DNA of 64,000 bases from Sclerurus mexicanus (lineage: Eukaryota > Chordata > Aves > Passeriformes > Furnariidae), in contig VWZF01005184.1 of assembly GCA_013396755.1 (NCBI GenBank), positions 325,838 through 389,837 on the forward strand. The letters run 5' to 3'. The translations under genes and the position numbers were made by a program. Below, piece after piece: positions 52,897 to 62,890 of this stretch (positions are counted from its first letter, which is position 1; each line of letters starts with the position of its first letter). The notes below the pieces were generated by a model. The model saw only the letters and a program-made list of their open reading frames with translations, searched no databases and was not told the DNA's origin.

Positions 52897-53240
52897 CCAT
52901 ACACAAAATGGTGCCTTGATCATCCTACACACAAAATGGCCGCTCCATTGCCACCCCACACAAAATGGCGCCTCAGTGTCCCCCCACAAAATGGCGCCTC
53001 AGTCACCCCNACAAAATGGCGCCTCAGTCGCCCCCCACACAAAATGGCGCCTGGGTGGCCCCCCCCACAAAATGGCACCTTAGTCATCCTACACACAAAA
53101 TGGCCGCTCCGTCGCCCCCCCAAAATGGCGCCTCAGTCACCCTACACACAAAATGGCCGCTCTGTCACCTCCCACACAAAATGGCGCCTCAGTGTCCCCG
53201 CCCCCAAAATGGCCCCCACACAACCCAACACAGAATGGCT
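52897..53240 (+). repeat. Minisatellite of AAAATGG units, YY1-like motif array
   Basis: Thirteen units lie head to tail. AAAATGG starts at 52905, 52933, 52962, 52988, 53013, 53041, 53069, 53097, 53122, 53150, 53178 and 53206, and a degenerate CAGAATGG begins at 53231. Spacing is 25-29 bp, most often 28. Units 3, 4, 5, 6, 9 and 11 read AAAATGGCGCC; units 2, 8 and 10 read AAAATGGCCGC; units 1, 7 and 12 differ by one base in GCGCC. The reverse complement GGCGCCATTTT resembles the binding sequence of the zinc-finger factor YY1 (core CCAT). Spacers are C-rich (CACC, CCCCCCACAC) with TCCTACACAC in some. Units 1-3 and 7-9 have the same order of types, so blocks were duplicated. CpG is frequent. The only ambiguous base I noticed is at 53010. 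Frames across the array shift with each 28-bp unit, so it is not a coding repeat. Confidence 0.93.
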
Positions 53241-56200
53241 CCCAGGTGTCTTGTCTGTCCATCCTTCACCTGCTTGTAATAGAACCATTTCTTTATTCCT
53301 CACATGAGGAGACATTCTGTTTCAAAATGAAAATTTTTCAGACAGTGTTCACTGTCATTCCCACCAAGAACAGTATTTTGTCACTGCAGAGAACTGAATG
53401 AGCGATGTAGACTCTGCTTTTCCCCACAAGATACATACACCTATTTTTGAAATACAGGACTGAGGGATTTTTCCCTAGAAAAGGTTTATTCATAATAAAT
53501 AAAAGAAATATAGTTTCAAGCTGAATTGCCTTCCAAATTAGAGCTTGACTTTAGGTTTTTCTATTTTATGAGTCAAGCCTCTTTCTTTTATTAAGGCTGC
53601 AGTTGAAATTTCAATTTAGTCATGGCTGGATGTAGTTCTTCATTCAACCCACAAAATACTCAATTTATTGAAATGTTTCAGTTTCAGATCATTCCAAGCT
53701 AATATTTGCTCAGCTCAGCTAAACTGAAAACCAGAAGCATCTCTCTGTTTAAACACAGTAGAATAATTTCTTCCATCCCTGTATCTATGTCAGCCTAATC
53801 AGGTCACTGGTGGGAACTGTTGACTGGTAGAAACACAAGGCTTTCCCTTTATGAAAAATGACTGACCTTGCTTTAAAGCAATTTAGTTTGTGTCAACATT
53901 GCCTTTCTCATTAAATAATAGGCTCTAAGTGGCACATCCATTCTTCTTCAGCAAAGACAAGAGCTCTTCAGGCAAGTTCTGGGATGCTATTTTTAGGCAT
54001 TCATAGTAATAACATGCTCAGCACACTGTTTAGAGTACGTCTACAATAATTATTCCTTGTCTGCTCTGTTGTAATGGTCAGGTCCACAGAGAGCTCATAA
54101 AAATGTTAGATCTGCACCCCTACTTGGATGGAGAAAGAATTTCAAATAAATGTAAACATTTGGTAGCTGTAAATAACACCAGTGCAACAAGTTCATTAAA
54201 CATACACCTACATCTGTCTGAAAATGCTGAACAACTTCAGCATAATTTCTCCTGCTTTAGACACTGAGATGACTCCTCTTCAAACACTTCTCACTAATTC
54301 TCCTGCATTTGGTATTTCCATTATATATTACCTAGACAGTCATGCAAGTATTGGAGATGGTAACACAGATAATTCCATCTGTCAGAACCAAATGAGCAGT
54401 GACAGAAAATATTCTGTTCACTCGCCTTTTTTCTTTTTTAACATTTCTTCTTTCTCTTTCCTTTTTATGTATTCTCTTATTGTGGCCATTTCAAATCATC
54501 TCACAGTACTTTGTAGGAAGGTTCTCAGTCTAGATCTCAAGGTGACATGTATTACATTAACCCTGTCAGTATGCCCAGTAATTCCTTAGAATCTGCTGTT
54601 TTGATTACACAGTTCTCAGAAAATGTGCTTCCCTGGAATTAAACATTAGAAAGATGCAAAAATCAGCCTAAAATAGTCTAATTAGCATTTAAATACATAT
54701 TTATACCATTCACATTATTAGACCAGGTCATTAAATACCTTTGCTTTGTGTATTGGCTACTAAAGATGTAACAGAGGCTTACTCAGGCTCTTCTGTGGTG
54801 ACGAGTCATCTCTACTGGGAAATCATGTGAGATATCAGTCCTGTCATGGCACACAAACAGCTCATCAGAGCTTTTTAATGATTTATTAATGCAGTCAATC
54901 TGGTAGCATTTTCACAGTGGTTATCAGAAGGCTGCAGTTAACATTGTTCAGTGAAGGGTCTAATAACTTCATGTGCCCTTTGCAAAGTAACAGAGACCGG
55001 ACTGGCACTGCTTTAACACAACCAAAGTCTTAGTTTAACAAACCAATGTCTTTCTGCATCAGAGACCCGTCTTCAGCCCTACACAGACATTTTTTATAGG
55101 ATCCCTTAAGGTTCTTGATCAGATCTAGTGCAATGTCACATCACTACCCTTCCTCCAGGTAACCCTGTTAATCAGCATGATGTGATTTGTCATTTCTAGG
55201 TTGATGACATGCAGCTCTGTGACTTTTCAAAGTTTAGCATTGCTTATGCTGTCACACCATTTCAAACATATTGAACTAAAGCAAAACTGCTTTCACTTGA
55301 AGTCAGATAAAAGAAGGTCTGTTAATGGGTCTGGGAACTTTGGAACAAGCTGCTGCCTTCCAGCTAAGTTCTTTAAATGGAAAAATAATCTGAAGTCTTG
55401 TGTTAGGAGTTGGAGTGTTTGCCCCAGCACAGTTCAGAAAAATGCTTGAAGAAGAGATTCTTATTCCTACTCCACCAGGTCAGAAAGAGCCCCAGTAAAC
55501 CAGCAGTGATGGCAGAAGAGCAAACAGTGGGGTTCCCTGCCTCGGCCAGAGATGGAAGCAACACCCATTTGACAATCTACTGGATATTTTATACATTTCC
55601 CTGGAGCAGCTTGTGTGCTGTTCCTCAGAATTCCAACTGGGCCAGCACATAACTGTGCAGTAGCACAGGGCTCTCCCAGTACCAGCAGCCGGCAGGGAGG
55701 GCTCGTGTCTTTCACCACAACACCGAGCTATGAGCCGTGATAACAAACTCAAGAGCTGGATCCAAAGTGGGAAACAGGAACAGACAATGCCAGCACTGGA
55801 ACATCCTTAGTCCCATTGCCAATAACAATATCACTGCTATGATAAACCTCCTTGCCTGTGACTTCGGCAGCACCATGGCTAAAACAAGCACAGGCACAAG
55901 AGTGCTCCCCAAGCCCTACAAATAGGCTCAGAGGGAAAAGTTTAGCTCTTCACTGAGGTGAAGTAGAAGCAGCTGACACAAAAGCAATGATAGGATGAAA
56001 GAAAACTGGGTTTGAACTAACAAGGCCAAAGCAATAAGTTAGTGATGTGATTTGCTGATGTCTCCAGTGTCAACAAGAATGAATTTTTTTTTGCTATTTT
56101 TTCCTAAGAAATTAGTAATTTTTTCCCATCAAATATGTCTCCAATCCTTTAAGTCAGATGAAAGTTTAATACAGGGAGGGATACCAAAGCAATAAATAAT

Positions 56201-57889
56201 TAAAAAGACTGTTTCTGAGACTGTCAGTACTGATTACACACCAAAGCAATCTCCTGATAAGCATGAGTGAAGAGACCAGAATATTTGGTAAAGTTCTGAT
56301 TCATTAAAGATTGACAAGGCCTAAATCTGTTTGGTGATATGCCCATATTCATCACACTGATACTAAGTGGAATGGAAAAGACCTGATGATTAAAATCTAG
56401 TCTAACAGTTTTAAAAAAACTAGTCTATTTTTATTTTTCAGTGTAGAGTTAGGAAAATTGTTGAAGAGATTACTGCTGCTTAGATTCATCTCCTTGGCTG
56501 TTTAAAACAAACTTTAAAATAATTTAAAAGGTTGCAAAATCCTTACTAACTGGAAAAGTTGAATTTTGTCCAAATCCCCATGAACCGTACCTAGCTAAAC
56601 ACCTGTTTAATCAATCAAATCTTCAGAAAATTAAAGCTCTGGGGTACAGATTACTACTAATACTGGAGGTGTTAAAACTCAGCATGATAGTTACACTTCC
56701 AGAGCTGAAGTCTGAACTATAAGGACTGAAAAAGTAATCATGGCACAAAAACTATATGGCAAAATCTTAATTAGGATGCAGAGAAGACCAGAGCTGTTCC
56801 GGATTTTAAAAGTGAAACAGCATTTTTTCATCTCCATCTGCAACATTTGAGCACCTTGTACTTATTTGCCTGTGAAGAGATATGCAAGAAAAAATGTAAA
56901 AACACTCATTGATCTCTAGGATCTTGCAAAGATGTTATTTGTTGCTTCTAATACTGTAAAATGCCTGTTGACAAAGGCACCAGTACCTGCTGGAGAAGGG
57001 GGAGCTACTTCTGCATCCCAGTTTTTCTTAGCATGGCAAGCAGAGATGTGTTGAGAGGCTCCCTGGGCTGATTTGCTGCACAACAGTACCAGGGGAGGGA
57101 GGAATAAAACAGGTTTTGTTTTTGCAAGGTTAAGCATAAGGTTTGCAAGGCCTTGGTGCGAGCATCAAATAAGCTCAGGCTGAAAAGAATATATGTGTGT
57201 GCCAGTTCTTTAACACAGCAGAAACCACAAGATGCACTGCATGACCAAAATTCTACATATGCTATTCCTGAACCTCAATTATCTCCAACAGCGTTAAATT
57301 ATCCCTCACAAAAAAACCCAGCAAGTACATAAAAACAAACAGACATTTTTCCATGCAACAGTACAAACTGCTTGCCAGTAATACTATAAATTGATGACTT
57401 TGCTACCAAATGGCTTTAAAGTCCATGAATGTCTATAATTAACGGATTATGCCCTAAAAATATCACTGCAGTAATCCACATTCCCAATATTGATATGAAC
57501 TTGTTTCAAGAGTATTAAAGTCCATTTACTTTAAAAGTAAATATTTACTTATATTACTAAAATGCAGTTATCTCTTAAGTATTAAACACTGAGTACATAT
57601 TTCTTTTTTCTCTGCCCCCTCTCCCCTCCCAATAAATGCTGTTCCAGCAGTCCAGAAATGCCCAGCAATTCTGGTGCAAAATGTAGACACTAAATAACTA
57701 ATTCAGCACGTTTGATTTTAAAGACTGAATAAAATACTTGGAAAGACACAGAAGTACTTCAACTGATGTTTAAGCACTCACAACATAAAAAACAAGCTAT
57801 GAAAAGAAACTGGGATGTGGTTATATTTAATCTCTGCAGAATGTTTCTGCCAATCTTATCTTCCACACAGGCAATGAACAAAGACTTTC
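53241..57889. other. AT-rich non-coding stretch, no gene recognised
   Basis: The array ends abruptly and AT-rich sequence resumes. No gene or transposon is recognisable in 4.6 kb. A perfect 17-base odd palindrome lies at 57525-57541. Small frames at 54224-54589 (121 codons) and 55410-55652 (80 codons) on the plus strand resemble nothing known. Confidence 0.55.
57525..57541. repeat. 17-base A/T palindrome
   Basis: TTTACTTTAAAAGTAAA is self-complementary around one central A, and a further TTTACTT follows a few bases later. In AT-rich DNA this may be chance. Confidence 0.8.
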
Positions 57890-58160
57890 TTCAGTGGAGC
57901 CCAGCAAGAGGACGGGGAGCAACAGCCATAAAACACAAAAAGTTCCACCTCAACATGAGGAAGAACTTTAGATTAAGGGTGTCAGAGCATTGGAACAGCT
58001 GCCCAGGGAGGTCCTGGAGTCTCCGTCTCGGGAGACATTCCAAACCTATCTGGATGCTTTCCTGTGTCCCCTGCTCCAGGTGACCCTGCCTTGGCAGGGG
58101 GACTGGACTGGGTGATCTGCAGAGGTCCCTCCAAACCCAACAATTCTGAGATTCTATGAA
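57890..58160 (+). mobile_element. CR1 retrotransposon 3' end, plus strand
   Basis: The fragment starts near TTCAGTGGAGCCCAGCAAG and runs through AAGTTCCACCTCAACATGAGG, GTGTCAGAGCATTGGAACAGC and GTCCTGGAGTCTCCGTCTC. It ends GGGGGACTGGACTGGGTGAT, then CCCTCCAAACCCAACAATTC and a CR1 tail repeat ATTCTGAGATTCTATGAA. The ORF2 tail is visible (KFHLNMRKNF then RVSEHWN). The frame then breaks at AACAGCTGCCC, where one base is missing compared with the family pattern, so the remaining SPS, TF and LDAFLC matches are in another frame. This is a third subfamily type, different from the minus-strand copies. It is 5'-truncated and inactive. Confidence 0.95.
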
Positions 58161-58639
58161 TACCTCTTGCTTTATGAATAGGGGTTTGAACTGCTGAATT
58201 AAAAAACAGCTACAGGTTATGCTTGAAGCTGGGTGGAAAAAGTACAGAAAAGGTCAGATGATCCCAGTAATATTAGTAATATCCCACATCTGCAAAAAGG
58301 AAGCTTGTGTAATGACAGTACATCAGCCAAAAACTCAGCTGAAATTCAACTGTGATGCAGCCAGAGTAATTCAGGTCACAGTTTAAGCTTGTCACATAAT
58401 TAGTTTACATTTAATCAGACTGCTGGTATGTAAACATAATTACCATTCTCAGACCTTTAATTGAAATTGTCACAGCACTACAGCCAGCTCCTTCTCGGGA
58501 TGCGCTGCTCTGGATTTCCTGCTCACAGACACTGAGTGGGCATGACAGACTGTTACTGAGGACTCTGCCCTGCACCAGGCCAGCCCACACTGGGCAGGGC
58601 TCTGCCCACTCACACTGGGGAAAACAGACACAGCACTCT

Positions 58640-58880
58640 ATTTCAGTTCCAATCACAAATGTCATAAATTAAGTTCAGCTCGTGTTAATCAGGCTAATTA
58701 CATTTAAGCTGGTGAATTACCACCAAACCCGTGTACAATAGTTTCCAAGTGCGCCAGTAGAGCTTGTCTCTAATGGGATAAATCTATACAAACTATAATT
58801 TATATGCAATTTATCAAACAGCATTTGTGACCTTTGACAGGGGTTTTCCTTCTTGAAAGAGCTCACAAGTCACCTACCTT
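58640..58880. promoter_or_regulatory. Possible conserved non-coding element
   Basis: The segment has no simple repeats and a mix of TAAT-type cores (GCTAATTACATTTAAGC, GTTAATCAGG), an octamer-like TATGCAATTTAT and a TGACCTTTGACAGG stretch that resembles a nuclear-receptor half-site pair. The texture is that of a developmental enhancer. This is inference from motif content only; no cross-species comparison was possible. Confidence 0.25.
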
Positions 58881-59399
58881 GATCAGAAAACTAAATATTT
58901 TCATTAAAATACATGCAGTGTTGTCTAAAATTAAAGATATACATACACCTAAGTCTTAGAAAATATCAGCCTAAGTATTTAGAACTAGTGTTAAGGAACA
59001 ACTTTTACTTCTTCAATGTCCATGAACATAGGATATAACACAGAGCAGGACAGCAGCAGCCTTGTGCTTGCACACACTTCTTACAGGTGTGCCCTCCAAA
59101 CACACCTGCAGGTCTTCTCAACTCCATTACTTGGCTCTCTCATTCTGAACCACTCTGCAGCTGAATAGTATTAAATATTTTTAAGAACTAGGCTTATCCT
59201 TTTTTTAAAATGCTCTAATTCATATTTTCTCTTTGCTAAATTCCAGGAGTAGCAGCATCAAAAACTCCAGAGCTGGTACTGAATTTCCAGCCTCCTTGTG
59301 GTCTTCTGACCAGCATGGATGAGGGATGAGACAACTGCCAAGGAAAAGTGACAGTTCATTCATTAAGCCCAGCTCAGGATGCAAATATGCTGGCAACGG

Positions 59400-59480
59400 C
59401 ATTTTTCTTTTTCTTTCTTTTTTTTTCTCCTCTGTTTATTGTTTTATTTGTGTTTTGTTTGTTAGTTTATTTTTCCCTTT
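59400..59480 (+). repeat. T-rich low-complexity tract
   Basis: A long run of T with scattered C and later G (TTTTTCTTTTTC at its start, TTTATTTGTG further on). It is low-complexity and forces a hydrophobic translation in one frame, which should not be read as a membrane protein. Confidence 0.75.
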
Positions 59481-60458
59481 AGCTCCTGTTGTTTGCTTGG
59501 CCTGCCTGGCCAGCCCAGACTGGGTTATCTTTTCTGGGATGTGGAGGGAATGCAATTACACCAACAGCTGCTCGGTATTTGATGAGCAGCAGCCAAAGTT
59601 AGCCAGGAGGGTCAAGGCAGTGTGAAGCTGAGGGGAGATAATGTGCACTTGCAAATTTTACTTACGTTCTCCACCAGTTTAAATTACTTTTAATGAAACA
59701 TTAACAGGAGATTTGACAAATGACCCCCTGAGACTAAAACTTTCACAGGGAACTTGCAGTGAAATTAAATTAATAGGCAAATTTCCAGCATGCAGTTTTT
59801 GCTGTTAAACCAAAATCTTTTTACCACTTAATTTCTCCTTATTATCTTATTATATTATGCTCAAATCATTTTCCCCTGTGCAAATAAAACCTATTATTTA
59901 CTCCCTCTTACTTATTAATGTCAGAATGTCTCTGCACCAATTCCTTTCAGGAAACTGAATGTCCTTCGAAAGGTATCTCCAAGATCTTGTCTAGCACCAA
60001 TAAAACTAAGTAATATTTTTCACAAATGTTCAACACAGTAAGACTTTTCTTTTGTGCTTTGCATCAGTTAAACTTCTGGTACATTTTCCTCCTGGAATAA
60101 ACATTTTGAATGAAGAGGCTATAGCTGCTGTTTTTATGTGAGGGGAAAAAAAATAAAAAAGGAAAAATTCACTTAACTCCTCCCTGGATTAAGGGTTGTC
60201 CCATATTTCTACAGCACATGACATGGTAATTATGAGCTATGGATTTGGCTCCTTTAGATGGGATTGGAAGAGTGATTTCTGGATGACAACAAAACACATC
60301 CCAGACACTGAGGCATAGCACACAGTAACATGCTGTTTTCATTCTTATTCTTTTAAACCCAACTATATTCAATGGACTTAGTGGTATTTTAGGCTTACAC
60401 ACCCCCACTGAGATTAGGGACACAAATTAAATTACACAGGTCACATACACCTGTTTAA

Positions 60459-60538
60459 ATAGAATCATTTAGGCTGGAAAAGATCCCTAAAATCATGGAG
60501 TCCAGCTATTAACTCAGCACTGCCAATTCCATATATGA
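60459..60538 (-). mobile_element. Short CR1 3' end fragment
   Basis: The plus strand reads ATAGAATCATTTAGGCTGGAA, then AAAGATCCCTAAAATCATGG, then AGTCCAGC and AACTCAGCACTGCC. This is the reversed terminal region of a CR1 element. Only about 80 bp remain, with no coding sequence. It is the most eroded minus-strand copy and its subfamily cannot be fixed. Confidence 0.85.
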
Positions 60539-62843
60539 TAGAAACATCAAAAAACAGAATAGTAACCCTTTAAAATTATAGAGCATAAATATTATTTTCA
60601 AAATCCAAACTAAGATATGAGGGGAAATCCTACAAAACAATACAGAAAATTAATTTCTGACTTCATCCAAAGGCTTTGAAAGCAAACCCTTCAGAAGGCT
60701 ACCCGGGTTTGCAGGATGAAGAGCTCACAGTGCTCAGAATAGCAAAGCAAGTGCTGAGGGCAGCAAGGGAAAACAGGGACCATATTCCTTCCCCTTTGGG
60801 TATATTTAGCACAACAACTTTAAGGCCCACAGGACTAAGGACACAGCATACATTCCCCTACACAGGTACCTTAAATTTCAGCTGTTACACAGAATCTTCT
60901 TAACTCTCACTCAACCTGGATTGCTGAAATCCAACTTCAGTGATTTTTATCTACAAAATCATAGTCACATAGAACTTTCAAATGAAAAATAACAGATTAC
61001 ACCTGCTCCCTTAGTTTGGCTTTTCTTGAAGTCTGGTGAGTTAATTTAACTGCACCAAGTATATCCTAAGTATGATTTCATTCATAATTAAAACACTGAG
61101 GAAACATCCTATCTTAAGAACTGAAAAATTCTAAGCAAAATACATATTTATAGTCATGTGCCAAACCATACAGCACAGCTCATTATCACCTTTATGTAGC
61201 TTAAATTAATTTTCTCTCTGAAGACAGGAGAGAACCTGATGAAGCCCCAAAAGGGTTGGTGTAAAAGCTAATGTATAAAACTGTAATCTTAAAACATTTC
61301 TCATATTTCTTTCTTGGAGCTAGACCTTAATAAGTCACAGAGAGATGATATTTTGTGGGATCTGCACAGTTGCCTTGCAAATACAATTAAGGAGAAAATA
61401 TAAGTATTAACTAATGCAAACATTTGTGCACATACACTAAGTCCACAGCGTTCATCTTAAACTAACCTGAATTTTGCAAGTAACAAGAGCTCGTTTTCCT
61501 TTACCAGCTCATTCTGGCCATTTTAGGCCAATTGTTCAAATAAACTAACGCAATATATGGACAGTAAATCTAGCACTGGCACTAGAGCATGTTTTTCTAC
61601 TGTAAAGAAGTTTTCTGAAAATTCAGTCTGACACCCTCATTCAGGAAATTCTAACATTTGCAAAAGAAAATGTCTAAGAACAAAAACTACACCTGCAGTC
61701 TGTCTTCCGCAGCATCTCTGACAGCACAGAGAAGGCAGACTGCTACAGGGAACTTAAGGAGAAATTCTTATTAGGCCACGAAGTCAGTGAAATTCACCTG
61801 GGAACTAACCCAGAAGCTTTGCTGACCAATGAAACCAAAGATTTTCCCATGACATGGCATCAACTTCATAGAGAAAATCCCACTAAACCATATGGCGTTG
61901 ACATTAAGCAAGGAAATTCCTAATAGTCCAAGAATTACACACACAGTTGCCATAATCTCCTCCTCTTTCATGGCACATCAGCAACCAAAGAGTCCATCCT
62001 TCTGACTACCATTTGGCAGTGTTTTGAAGAACAAAGGTAGAGAAAGTGTTCCTGTTTGATTTAATTAACAAACCGTTTCTGCTCCCTCAAACATCTGTGT
62101 TCTGGCTGACCCACTTAAATATATGAATGAAACAGCTGAGCTGCTTCCTTTAGAAAGAATAATCCTGTGTTCTGTACTAAGGCTCCTCCTATGGCACTAA
62201 TACAACAAATATCCCATAGTTATTAAACTGAGGGTTGTATTCCCTTATGCGAGAAATAACCATTCTTGAACACTGACTTCCTTATACACCAAATTTTGCC
62301 GTTCTTTAATGCAAATTCATTGTCAGGGTCAATTCACCAGAAAATAAAATGAGCTGAGTTCTAGGTTGTTCCAAGATGAAAGAGAACACAATCTCACTGT
62401 GTGTGCTGATTGCCAGGACTAAATTGGATGTCTCAGTGTCCATTTTGGCTTTAAAACAAAAATAATGTCAGATTCTTTCACTGTAATGGCTGAACGTGGG
62501 TTCTGCTTTATCTCAGCACCAGAAACCTCCCTGAGGTCAGTAAGGGGCTTTGCTGCAGTGTGCTCTCAGATTTCTTTCACCAGGGCTCTCGGAGCATGTT
62601 GCTATTTTCTATTACAACAAGAACTGAGATTGCCTCTGCAGCCAATTATGTGTGTTCAAAGGGAGCAAGAGCTGCAGGAATGCCTCATTTGATGGTAGAA
62701 CATGTTGTAATTAGGTTTTCAGCCCTAATCACTGAGAAGGATAAAACCTTCCTTTGCAACTTATTAAATACCACTATCAACAAACAACATTTGTTGCATA
62801 AGTTAATTCTTGCGATTGACACTGGTTCAGGTTTTTTGTTTGA

Positions 62844-62859
62844 TTTTTTTTTTTTTTTT
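62844..62859 (+). repeat. Poly-T tract (16 T)
   Basis: An uninterrupted run of 16 T ending ten bases before the palindrome at 62869. Its exact length may be unreliable. Confidence 0.9.
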
Positions 62860-62868
62860 GGTGAAGCA

Positions 62869-62890
62869 GAATTCCATATATATGGAATTC
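62869..62890. repeat. 22-bp perfect palindrome
   Basis: The sequence is its own reverse complement across all 22 bases. It starts and ends with an EcoRI-type GAATTC and has CCATATATATGG in the centre. The centre resembles a serum-response CArG box, but that site has six A/T bases between CC and GG and here there are eight. The neighbouring bases (A on both sides) do not pair, so the palindrome stops there. Confidence 0.9.

Larger units (their letters stand above)
58161..60458. other. Non-coding stretch between CR1 copies
   Basis: No gene is recognisable. It contains two segments that read like regulatory DNA (58640-58880 and 59640-59800, noted separately) and a T-rich tract at about 59400-59480. 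The plus-strand frame at 59326-59625 crosses that tract and is not credible as a protein. Confidence 0.55.

Noticed and set aside
52980..53215. C-runs of the array as minus-strand G-quadruplex
   Set aside because: The runs are about 20 bases apart, much farther than the loops of a canonical quadruplex.
52775..53307. Several open frames on both strands crossing the AAAATGG array, giving repeated KMAP, TKWR and QNGA-like strings
   Set aside because: The unit is mostly 28 bp, not a multiple of three, so each frame cycles through all phases and any frame stays open only because the unit has few stop codons. Units of 25, 26 and 29 bp would break any true protein repeat.
61771..61971. 66-codon minus-strand frame with a signal-peptide-like start
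   Set aside because: Only one short hydrophobic run, no known relative and no context; such starts are common in AT-rich DNA.
62874..62885. CCATATATATGG as a serum-response CArG box
   Set aside because: A CArG box has six A/T bases between CC and GG; this has eight.
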